Origin: Nepenthes gracilis
Lineage: Eukaryota; Streptophyta; Magnoliopsida; Caryophyllales; Nepenthaceae
Reading direction: 5' to 3'
Assembly: GCA_033239525.1 (NCBI GenBank)
Contig: BSYO01000033.1
Span: 12,620,901-12,684,900, forward strand
DNA: 64,000 bases
The stretch's first letter is position 1; each line of letters begins with the position of its first letter. Below the pieces are notes generated by a model that did not search any database, was not told the DNA's origin, and saw nothing but the letters and a program-made list of their open reading frames with translations. Below, one piece after another: positions 20,033 through 30,102 of the stretch. The translations under genes were made by a program, and so were the position numbers.

Positions 20033-21289
20033 TTGAAATTATTTATTTATTTATTTCAATTAGGGCATTTACCTCCATTTCCATTTACGATGACCAGATT
20101 AGAGTTTCCCCAAATTATCAAAAAAAAAAAAGCAAAATATTTGATTTTACTTGTAAAGGAGCCGTAGCAAATTATTGAATGATAATTGATGAATCAAATT
20201 TTCATTTTTATAATAAGTAAGGATAACACAATTAAAGATTGATTCTTATAATTAAATTAGTACATGATATGAGCTAGAGTCATGATTTATTTTTTTTAAT
20301 GGTTATTAGTCTTATAATTTTTTTCACTTTAAAAAAATTGAGTTTATTTTCGTTTTTAATAATGCCCATTTTCTCTAAGACATATTTTGATTCGTGATGT
20401 GTGTGATCCGTATTAAAATGTATATAGATTTAATTAAGAGATTTTCAGGTTGAATTTAGATTTTAAATGCATATTAAATATAAAATAATTATTTTTAAAA
20501 GAAAATATATTTTTATAGGATAAATTTACCTGAAAAAAACAGAGCCTAAAATTTCATAATTTTATGTGGCATAGTATAATGTTAGCCGTGGTGTTCATCC
20601 ACAGACTGTGATGAAATTAGGTCAAATAAAGATCCAGTTAGAAAATATAAGCTAGCTTATGGATAGAGGGAAGAATAAAGGATGTAAACATATAAAAATT
20701 TCAAAATGGTGCACTGAAAAATTATATAAAATTATTTATATTTTTAAAAATATTATATTAAATTCAATAAAATGATAAAAATAGGTTGAATAACTGACCT
20801 TACTTAATAAAAAGTTAATACCCCATAATTATGATTATATTGTAACAAGGTTTAAGTAATCTTGAGAAGTGTCACATTATTAAGAATAAATTAGTATTTG
20901 ACCTACATATTGTTAAAAAAATAAAAATAAAAATTAGTGTTATTCAGTGATGGTGATAGGCCCCTAGACTTATTTAGGAACCTTAATTTTGTTTTCTTGA
21001 ATTATGAAATTTGAAATAATTAAAGTATGGCACTTTATACATAAAAGTGTACAAAGTCTATTTTTTTAAAATTTAAATTCGTAATATTTGGAACATAATG
21101 GGATAAATTTATTGGTGTAATATTACTATATTATAAAGAAAAAAAGTGTGACTCCGGTTTGGTTGTATTAAGTTTGATGAAAATAAAAAAATACAAAGAA
21201 AAGCATCTGGTTTATTAAAAAAAATTCTTATGGAAAAATAGAATCAAATATTAAAAATAAAAGTGTTCATATTTTTTTTTTATATTTAG
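20033..21289. other. AT-rich spacer, no gene seen
   Basis: Low-complexity AT-rich DNA with no supported coding, RNA or repeat feature. Confidence 0.5.
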
Positions 21290-22285
21290 TGAGTCTTGGA
21301 TCTAAATTATGAATAGGTTCGGGTCAAATCGGTTGTTGAATCTGGCTCCGTTCACTAAATGTGGATCTTGTACACCACTATAATAAACGAGAAGTTAAGT
21401 GCCGACAAGAGGTTGTCCCACCGAAAATATTTCGACACTCAAGTCAATAAACAGCTTTTGAAGAGTAAGAAGGTTAGGGTGAAAAGAAAATATAACAAGA
21501 AACGTAGAGAGTGTTTGTGGCTAGAGTTTTGCTCTCATTGTGAGAGACTTTCTGTGGCTCGAAAGGAGCACTGGGTTCTGGCACTGTATTTGCAAGGAAT
21601 GTAGTGACAGAAAGGGTTGCTCACCGCAAGCGCGAGAGCTTCTCCATAGAGAGAGAGAGAGCTCGATGATGAAGGTGAATGCTAGCATTAGGAGCATTTA
21701 TGCCTGAGATTCAAAGCGCGTCCTGAAGTGAGGTCTCCATGGGCTTTTATACATACAATGCTAGGTGGCCTTTCTTGGGTAGGAAGGCTTGATTTACGCG
21801 CTTTGTTGGGATGGCTTCCTTTTTAGCGTGGAGCTTTAATGGCGGTAATGATACCTTGGGTAGATTATCTTCCTTATGCATTTTGAAACTGTTAGGATTT
21901 GTTGCAGATAAGGGAGAGAGTCTGGCGCTTTACTCACGGAACGTGCGCTGAATTTGCTGGCGATCGTTACCTTGAAGATTACCTTTTAGGAGAGCACGAA
22001 ATCAGGGGAGAAAACGATTGTTGGTCGTGGACGAAAGTGTGAGCCAAATTGGGCCTGGCCTACACGAGGCTGCTCTTGGTGGCCGGCCTACTACGCGCTT
22101 CCGGTCAACATAAATGTTGACCGTCTCCTTGAACCAGTTATCCGCCCTGCTACCAGGCATAACCAATTTCCTTGGCCCTTCGTTCGATCAACGGTTCGCG
22201 TTGACCGTCCAGGTGTATATATGGGCATTCATGGATTTGGGTTGTTTATCCTTCTTAGGCCAGCCCACTATGAGCATATCCATCA
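21290..22285 (-). repeat. 3' LTR of element 3 (996 bp)
   Basis: It is bounded by TGAGTCTTGG and ATATCCATCA, and matches 33683-34686 along its length, including the stretch near 21480 (AGAAGGTTAGGGTGAAAAG) and the W-box pairs at about 22105-22215. A TATAAAAG-like box lies on the minus strand near 21746-21753. Confidence 0.8.
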
Positions 22286-22300
22286 CTAGCCTCTCATACT
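22286..22300 (-). other. Polypurine tract of element 3
   Basis: On the minus strand AGTATGAGAGGCTAG lies directly against the 3' LTR. The equivalent in element 4 is AGTATGGAGGGCTAG (62779-62793). Confidence 0.75.
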
Positions 22301-22444
22301 GGTGGTCTGAATTCTGACATCCAGCATGTTCATAATGGGTCATGTGATTCAGTATCTGCCAAGATCTGCTGTTCTAGAGAAAGAAGTGTTGGCAGGAAAC
22401 GTCAACTGTCTAAGACAAAGCCTGGTGAATTCTTATAAGGGGAG

Positions 22445-22630
22445 TTGATCGGATTCACTACCATCTAGTCCGAAATTCGGTGAACTTCTAAAGGAGATGT
22501 TGACTGGATTCGGGAGAATGTTGAAGGAAATGTTGATCGTCTCTGTTGACCATCTAGGTCAAAATCCGGAGAACTATTGAAGGAAATGTTGACAGTCTTT
22601 GTTGACCATCCAGGTTAAAATCCGGTGAAC
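22445..22630. repeat. 56-bp tandem repeat in the 3' untranslated part of element 3
   Basis: Two clear 56-bp units share GTTGACCATC(T/C)AGGT and AAAATCCGG(A/T)GAAC, with a degenerate third part upstream. Each unit contains the WRKY W-box core TTGAC. Confidence 0.5.
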
Positions 22631-22824
22631 ATGTGGGAGTTGGAGCGACGCGCCATCCTCAATTGTTCTGTCAAACGAAAAGGTGGCCACTTGTTTGCAC
22701 GCGGTGAATTGAAGTAATTGATGCGCCAGAGGATCTGATTTGAATGCATCCATTCAGGAAGGGCTGCATGGCAGCAAGGATGGCGCACGTTTAGGAGACA
22801 GTTATTCTGATTGGCATTCATATT

Positions 22825-22834
22825 GCCCTTTAAG
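22825..22834 (+). promoter_or_regulatory. TATA-region of the large antisense gene, element 3 (decayed)
   Basis: GCCCTTTAAG in the context ATTGCCCTTTAAG aligns with ATTGCCTATTTAAG of element 1, about 100 bases before the ATG at 22932. The TAT core has been altered. Confidence 0.5.
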
Positions 22835-22931
22835 TTGTCTGTTTATTCCACTTTTAAATTTTCCACGCTTTCCTTCGCCTTCCTTTCCTGAAAATTTTCT
22901 AAGTGTTGCACTTTCTTCCTTCTTCTTTCCC

Positions 22932-24900
22932 ATGGCTTCCATTCTTGAAATCGCTTCCGTTCTTAAGAAAACCGACGAGAAAGGGTTGTACATGGAGTAC
23001 AACATTCCAAAGGAGATAGTCTTCAAAGTCCATATTAAGGAAGATAGGGCGTGTATGCCGCCGGAGGGCTTTGTTACTATCTATGAGGCCCACTTGAGGA
23101 GTGGCCTGCGTGTTCTAGTCCCCGGTGAATTGCTAGAGTTTTTTATAGCCCTCTAGGTCCCCATCGCACAATTTCATGCTAACACCATGCGGTACCTGAG
23201 CACCTTCGGTATATTCCTTCGTCAGCACATGAAGCGGCTGATAGTAGCGATGGTCAGGGTGCTCTTCAAGTTTAACCAGGGAGTAGAGTAGATCTCTCTG
23301 ACTCCATGTGGCGGTCCCTAAGTTACTACCGTCATATATGATTCCTTAAAGAACTGAAAGAACCGATTCTTTTTTGTTCGCGTGGATGAGTCCCAGAGTT
23401 GGGCCAGGGAATGGGGCAAGGTGCTTGAAATTTACATTGGGACTCCTGCTGATGAAGAGATGGAGTCCCTGGAGTGGTTGTTCAAGCTGGTGGACGACCA
23501 CCTTGGGGAGTTTCGGAGAGACTGCTTGGTCTCTCGCGATGAGGCCAAGAAGGCTAAGTGGGAACATTCTTCTCCTGAGCAGAAAATGGCAAAGCCTTTT
23601 AAGAAGAAGAAGGCTGAGGCTCTTGTGAACAGGGAGCCATCCAGCGAGGGGTCTCCCATGAGTCCAGCAGTGAAGGGGACGATGATGGCGGCAGCAGTGA
23701 GGCCTTCCTCATCCTCCTCCCCTGATCCAGGGAGTGTTCTAGTTGGTCAGCTTACCGGAGTAGGAGATAGTTTTGGCTATGCGGCAAGGAGTCCGCCATT
23801 AAGGTCTGTAGGGCTAGATTGCGCCCTGCTATCAGCTGTGTCACGCTGGCCCTGCCGTAGCCAGGACATCTGGTGCCATTAGAGCTCCCTACGGAGTCCA
23901 CAATGGAGTGGGCTGCTGTTCTGCAGTAGGAGACACTAGCCGAGGAACCTCAGGAGGCTCCTACTGAGCCTGTTGTCATGCCAGTTGTTGTGTTGTCTGA
24001 GGAGCCCACGTGGAGAGCTTCAATCGGTGGTTGATGTTAGAGTAGAGATTGCGGAGGAGGTCGTCGCCGAAGAACCTACCTAGGCCATGGAAAGGTCGGA
24101 GAAGCCCGCTGCCAGGGAGCCAGTTGGGTCGAGGATCTCATGGCGGAACTACCGGAGGAGTTGGCGGCAGAGGCCACTGCTAGGCCTGCTCAGGAGGATT
24201 CCACTTCTAATCCTCCACCACCAGAGTCAAGGTCTTGCGTCAGGCCAGAGCTGTCGGTGCACAGGATTTGGCAGGTAAACTTTCCCGACTTATTTTGTCC
24301 CCTTCAGCTTTACCATTGCTGACACTTAATGTTTTCACAGACGGAAAAGGTCACTGGCATAGTTGTTAAGGCGCTTGGCTAGCGACACCGGGCGATCTCC
24401 AATAGAGATAAGGTGATTGCCTCGCTCGAAGAGGAATTGGGGGTGCTGAAGGCGAAGCACCGGGAGGACGCAGTTGCCCTGGGGTCTGAGTTGGCCAATC
24501 TAGAGGTGGAGAACGCCAGGCTGATGGAAGAGAACGCCAGTCTAAGAGAGGCTGTGGTGACTGGTTTTGTGGAGGAGAATAACAAACTAAAAGAGGAGAA
24601 CGTCTACTGGTTGATCGGGCTATGCGGCGCATCGATCAGCTTGCGGGGCAGATGACTACACTGGAGAACGAGTTGACCGTTTGCATTCGTCCCCATGAGG
24701 TCTCAAACATGCTGTTGGCACGATTATGGGAGGGGATCAATATTAGTCGGTGCATTGCATGATTAATTGACCCCAACTTCCCAGTCAAGTTTTTCAGCCC
24801 AGAGAATCGTTCTACCTAGCGTCGCGAGAGCCTTGTGGGAGAGCCCCAGAGCGGTCAAAGGCCTTCAGCACCTTCTCCCGGGAGTTTCGCTCCTCCATAG
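22932..24900 (+). pseudogene. Large antisense accessory gene of element 3 (Transposase_28-like, two exons, degenerate)
   Basis: The start is MASILEIASVLKKTDEKG, after a pyrimidine-rich leader ending CCCATGG. The domain motif CMPPEGFVTIYEAHLRSGLR and AQFHANTMRYL align with element 1. An RFFFVRV stretch and a Lys/Glu-rich linker follow, then an acidic Pro-rich region. Exon 1 ends in CAG at 24274. Exon 2 (from 24341) is a coiled coil (EEELGVLKAKHRED, NARLMEENASL) and closes with LWEGINISRCIA, LIDPNFPVKFFSPEN and a stop at 24898-24900. There are stops near 23154, 23290, 24380 and 24818 and at least two frameshifts. It lies opposite gag-pol between integrase and 3' LTR, as in element 1. Confidence 0.75.
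24275..24340 (+). other. Intron of the element 3 antisense gene (66 bp)
   Basis: CAG is followed by GTAAAC, and the intron closes TTTTCACAG before ACGGAAAAGG. Position and phase (0) match the 78-bp intron of element 1, though the intron sequences differ. Confidence 0.7.
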
Positions 24901-24953
24901 TTTTTTGTACTCTTCTCTTTCTTTTTGGATACCGATGTAAATATACTCTAAGT

Positions 24954-24959
24954 AATAAA
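24954..24959 (+). terminator. Poly(A) signal AATAAA of the element 3 antisense gene
   Basis: AATAAA lies 54 bases after the stop codon, followed by T-rich sequence (TTGATATTTGTTATG). Confidence 0.55.
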
Positions 24960-25317
24960 ACAAACTGTTTGATATTTGTTATGTGTTCCGCCTTTGTGGT
25001 CTCATTTTGAATTGTCCACTATATTGTCCGGCTAACTTGGTATATTATGTGTAAACTGGTCATCTGCCTTAAGGCGCTACCAGCGCTTTTTGAGGGATTT
25101 GAGCAGTTACGAAGACTTCAGGGTTGACCTGAATGTCATGCTAAGCCTGCTCTATACTCATATGGGAGTAAAGGCTTGCTAGCGCCACCCTAACGTAAAC
25201 CTGGGTGGCCAACATTTGGGGCGGATGGCCCTGCTTCTGTCAACTGTCATTGACTGACCAAGCTACCTCATCGTGTAGGAGGTCGTCGCGCATGCTGTTT
25301 AAGCCCCCTAAGATTTT

Positions 25318-25557
25318 GACCACCAATGGGCTACTTGGATGACTAAGGATTAATTTGACCACCAATGAGCCGCCTGGATGACCAGGGTTTAGATTCGATT
25401 GCTTACGGGTCGCCTGGATGATTAAGATTTAATTCGACCATTTATGGGTTGCCCGGATGACTGAGGTTTAGATACAATCGTTCACGGGCCACCTGGATGA
25501 CCAGGATTTAGTTACGATCGGGTGAAAATCTGACCGACTTAGGGATAGTCTAGGTCG
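25318..25557. repeat. 39-40-bp tandem array plus conserved box in the convergent spacer of element 3
   Basis: Units start at about 25318, 25357, 25397, 25436, 25476 and 25516. The consensus resembles GACCACCAATGGGCCGCCTG followed by GATGACCAGGGTTTAGATT. The array ends at the box CGACTTAGGGATAGTC-TAGGTCG (25535-25557), shared with element 1. It separates the 3' ends of the antisense gene and pol. Confidence 0.8.
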
Positions 25558-25731
25558 CCGCATTAGCCCTGCAATCATACAAAGCAAACATACAAATATG
25601 CATACATATAAAACATGAAAAGAAATAACTGTATAACACAATACACATGAGCAAATACTTCTTTTATTGATTGGAAACAGCAGGTATATACAATTACAAA
25701 CATACACACGGATAACCTACCTGGACCCTTA

Positions 25732-26936
25732 CTAAAAATAGCATTTATGGTTGGTCGCATTCCACGTCCATGGAACCAACTTGCTATCCTGGGTCCAGAG
25801 TTTGTATGCTCCGTTTCATAGGATGACGGAGACTAAGTAAGGCCCTTCCCAATTTGGGGAAAGCTTATTCTGATTGGCAATCTTGCCCGTGGCCTCGATA
25901 CTCTACAAGACCAAGTCCCCAACGTTGAACTACCACACTTTTACATTTTTGTTGTAATAGCGTGTGATCCGTTGTTGGTAAGCTGTCGTTCGCATTCTGG
26001 CAGAGTTGCGGGCTTCCTCTAGCAGGTCCGGGTGCTCCCAGATTTTCTAGGAGTTGCCTAGCGAGTCGAAGGATTCGACTCTAAAGCTTGGAAGCTCGAT
26101 CTCAACCAGAATTATCACTTCAGTCCCGTAGTAGAGATTGAAGGGTGTCTCGCGAGTTGGCTTTTTTGGAATTATTTGATAAGACCAGAGGACGAATGAT
26201 AGCTCGTCCACCCAAGAGCCCCTAGCGTCCTCCAGCTTGGTCTTGAGACCGTGGAGTAACGTGCAGTTTGTCACTTTTACCTGTCCATTTGCTTATGGGT
26301 ATGCCACCGAAGTGTAGACTAATCGACGCTTAGACTGGTGCAATACTTGGTGAAACGCTTTTACGAGAATCGTGTTCCGTTGCCGGTGGCGATCACCTCG
26401 GGAACACCAAACTTGCTGACTATATTTTGTCAGACAAATTTAAGAGTATTGTGCTATGTGATCTTGACCAACGGGATGATTTCAACCCACTTGGTGAAGT
26501 AGTCGATACCTGCAATAATAAATTTCCTTTGCCCTGCTGCAATAGAAAACGGGCCAAGGATATCAAGCCCCCATTGTGAGAAAAGCTAAGGAGCCTAGAG
26601 GAATTTCAACTCAGCGGGTGGCTGGCGGTAAAGATTGTCGTGAAGCTGGCAGTTCTCACACCTCTTTATGAACTCAAGCGCGTCCTTCTTCATTGTTGGC
26701 CAGTAGTAACCTTGACGCATGATCTTGAATGCCAAGTTCTTATTACCAATATGCGATCTGCAAATCCTGAGATGGACTTCACCAAGGGCGTAGTCGGCCT
26801 CCTTAGGTGTAAGGTATCGGAGGTACGGAGTTGAGTAACCACGGTGATATAGCCGTCCATCGACCACGGTGTACCAGCCGGCTATCTTCTTGACTCGCTT
26901 GGCTTCATTTGCTTCTTCTGGGAGTGCTTCGTCCAT
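25732..26936 (-). pseudogene. Integrase of element 3 (degenerate)
   Basis: The N-terminal part is in good condition: AGWYTVVDGRLYHRGYSTP, then HIGNKNLAFKIMRQGYYW and RCENCQLH, with the HHCC zinc residues intact. In the core, the second Asp motif reads TGNGTRF in place of TDNGT and the Glu motif reads ANGQVKV, so two of the three catalytic residues are lost. The C-terminus ends at about 25732-25734 with KCYF-stop, corresponding to KYYQ-stop in elements 1 and 2. Confidence 0.8.
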
Positions 26937-26959
26937 TAGGTATCTTTAGTATGGTGTCA

Positions 26960-27570
26960 TCTAATTTTCTGTTTCGGAGGTTTACATTGCTTCCTGTTCC
27001 TCTGTGTTGGGAGCATTCAGAATCTCCTGCATGTCCCTCGAGTACTACTCTGGGTTCTCAGCCGCCACCACTTTGGCTAGTTGGTCAGCCTTCAAGACCT
27101 CTCTGGCTCTACTACTTGAGTCTGTGGACGATTCGTCCACGTTTAGAACCCATTCCATCTCTTACCCATGCTGTTCCACATCCTTAGTAGGTTGTTCCTC
27201 GAGAATGGGTGTCGTGGTCTCGATGATAAAGTCGGCCAGAGCCTATCCTTTAATGGCGGGTATGGGCCGAAATTTGATGTCAAACTCTCCCAACTCGATA
27301 GCTCACTTTACCAACCGTCCAAAAACGTTAGGCTTCTGAAGAATGTTCTTCAGAGACTGGTCGGTGAGACCAATCACGCGATAAGCCTAGAAGTAAGGTC
27401 TTAGTTTTCTAATGAAGAAGATAAGTGTCAAGGCTAACTTTTCTGTGCGTGGGTAGCACGTCTCTGGGCCGGTCAATATTTTACTCACGTAGTAGATTGG
27501 TCATTGGACATTGGAGTCCTGGTGTACGAGGACGAAGTTAAGGGCCACCTCTGACACCCCTAGGTAAGGT
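26960..27570 (-). pseudogene. RNase H and a mostly deleted second RNase H, element 3
   Basis: The first RNase H tail is recognisable at 27300-27500. The second begins WVLNVDESSTDSSS (near 27140) but passes almost at once into the linker REVLKADQLAKVVA that normally follows the domain. Compared with element 2, about 300 bp with the later Glu and Asp residues are missing. Confidence 0.65.
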
Positions 27571-27599
27571 ATAGCTCCTCCCTATCCTTGAGTGACATT

Positions 27600-28480
27600 A
27601 ACAACGGTGGACTAGTCAGGTATTGTTTCAATTTGTCGAAAGCTGTTTGATACTCTATCGTCCACTGGAATCCGTTTGCTTTTGTTCCTTTTAGTGCCTT
27701 AAAGAAGAATTGGTACTTGTCCCCCGACTTAGTCAAAAACGGACAAGACTGCCAGTCATTCAGTTAGTTGTTGGACATCATTAATGTTCCATGGCGGAGC
27801 CATGTCCACAAGGGCCTTGATCTTCTCCGGGTTTGCCTTGATCCCTCATTGGGAGATGATGAAATCCAAGAATTTCCTTGAGGATATTCCGAAGATGCAC
27901 TTAGCCAGATTCATCTTCATTTAATGCGCATGAAGTACCCTGAATGACATAGCTAGATCGCGAATATGATCATTGGTGGTCTTATTTTTTATGAGTATGT
28001 TGTCAACGTATACCTCCATATTGCGGCTGATCTACTTTTTGAACATCTTGCTCACAAGCTGCTGGTAAGTGACTCATGTGTTCTTCAGACCAAATGACAT
28101 CACCTTATAACAATAGGTGCCTTGGTTCGTCACGAACGATGTATGCTCTTCATCCTCTGGGCTCATCTAAATATGGTTATAACCTAAGTATGCGTCCATG
28201 AAGCTCAACAACTCGTGTCCGGATGTGGAGTCCACCAATAAGTTGATCCTGGGCAAAGGGAAGCTGTCTTTTGGGCAAGCTTTATTAACATTGGTGAAGT
28301 CGATGCATATTCGCCATTTCGCGTTGCTCTTCTTTACCAAGACGACGTTGGAGAGCCAATATGGGTATTAGACTTCCCTGATAAAGCCGGTGTCTAGAAG
28401 CTTCTTCACATCTTCTCGGATGGTAATTAGCTTTTCCATTGAGTGGTTTCACCGGTTCTACCTGATAGGTTTGCTACTGG
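27600..28480 (-). pseudogene. Reverse transcriptase of element 3 with YVDN active site
   Basis: The usual motifs are visible on the minus strand (NAKWRICIDF, GHELLSFMDAYLGYNHI, YCYKVMSFGLKN). The catalytic motif at 27999-28010 reads YVDN, replacing the second Asp needed for metal binding in YVDD enzymes. Stops and shifts occur elsewhere. Confidence 0.75.
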
Positions 28481-28679
28481 GATTGAGGCCCAATTTGTGG
28501 ACCATTACACTGGCCAGAATCTCGGGCATGTCAGCGGGAGTCCACGCAAAGATGTCTGCGTTCTATTACAAGAACGTAATCAGCTCGTCGCGTAGTATCC
28601 CAATGAGTGAACTACCTATCTGGTACGTACTTTTTGGATCTTTCGGGTTCAGTGGGACCAGATTGGTTGCCTCACCAGA

Positions 28680-30102
28680 TTATGCTTGCTGCAGAGTTGT
28701 TTCGTCTCGATGGTAGAGTTCTCCTACCGACTTTATGCTGTCACTCAATGCGATTTGAGACATATTACGTGTCCGTCCAGTGACCTGATCGCCCAACACT
28801 TCGCCCACACCGTATGTTGTTGGAAATTTTATCTTGAGATGTGGTATCGATGTGACGGTTCCGAACGCTATTAGGCATGGGTGGCCTAGTATAGCATTGT
28901 ATATGGACGGTAGGTCAACTACCAAGAACGTGAGTGCTCGTCGTTCTTGGTATGTGCCTAGGGTGACATCCAACTGGATCATCAATTTGATCGGTACGGG
29001 CTCGTTGTCAAGGCAGTATATCGGGCCTTCGGTAGGTTCTAACTGACTTGTTTTTAAATCGAATTTAAAGAATGCATCAAGGTAAAGTAAATCGCGTGAG
29101 CTCCATTATCGATAAACACTCGTTTCAATTGGTAGTCAACACTACCGTTTGAAACGAGCGCGGATACAACAAGAGGGTCAGCGTGGGGGGAGATGACATG
29201 TTCTAAGTCATCATTGCTAAAACTAATGACATTGTCTTTAGTGCGCTATTTCTTCCTCCTAGTCTGTTGGTCCTCATGATCCATCGAAGTCTTGGCTGGT
29301 CGAGTCGCGATCATGTTGACTACTCCTATTGCGACCCTATTCTATGGAGGAGAAGGCTCTGGTCCTTCTTCGCCTGTAGTGTCGGAGTTCTGGCTAGGGT
29401 TCTTGACAAACCTGATGAGGTAGCCTCTACGGATTAGCTCTTTTATTTTTCACTGGAGAGTCTTACAATCTTCCATGGAGTGACCGAGAGATTGATGAAA
29501 ATCACAGTATTTGGCAAGATTTCCTCCCTCCTCTTTCTTAAGTGGTTTCGGCCACTTAAGGAACTTCTCCCCACAAATCTGCATGAAGATGTTTGAATGC
29601 GTGTCGGTCAAAGGTATCAGGTTGATCAGTCCATAGTCCTTACGATCTGGCGGTCCAATTTTGTAATACTTTCTGCGGGAGTGATCGTCGCCATTGTACT
29701 TCCTCTTTCCTTCAACTGGGAAAGAGCGAGGCTATTCGGTCCGCTCAGGATGCTTAGCCTCATTAGCCTCCTCAACTGCTGTGTAAGCCCTGGTAATTGA
29801 TTCCGCTTCTCGAAAGGTCTGCATATTCTTAGGCGCCAGGTGCCAAAAGAAGTCCTCGTACGTCAATGCGGAGATGAAACTGCCAAGCTTCATCCCCTCC
29901 GTGAGTCTTGGGATCCGCCTGTCTTCTTCCACAAAGCGATCCATAAATCTTTGTGGATTCTCCCTATGTTTCTAGTTGATGCGAGATAGATGCCAAGGTT
30001 ACTTCTCTTCTCAGCGAGGAGAGGTGTATTGCGTCAAGAAGAAATCAGTCAGCTCCCGGAAGCTTCGAATCGAATCTGAGAGGAGGTGATGGAACCAAAT
30101 AC
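28680..30102 (-). pseudogene. Gag C-terminal part and aspartic protease, element 3
   Basis: Next to the solo LTR, Gag resumes with IWFHHLLSDSIRSF and RELTDFF, then MKLGSFISALTYEDFFWHL (29732-29944). The knuckle region CDFHQSLGHSMEDC is at about 29467-29515. The protease keeps its catalytic loop VFIDNGAHA (DNG codons at 29102-29110), unlike element 2, and continues to LTFLVVDLPSIYNAILGHP (28680-28985). Stops fall between these parts. Confidence 0.75.

Noticed and set aside
19002..20040. Target duplication AAATT around the lone LTR
   Set aside because: The right copy would start three bases after the expected CA end, in AT-rich sequence where such matches occur by chance.
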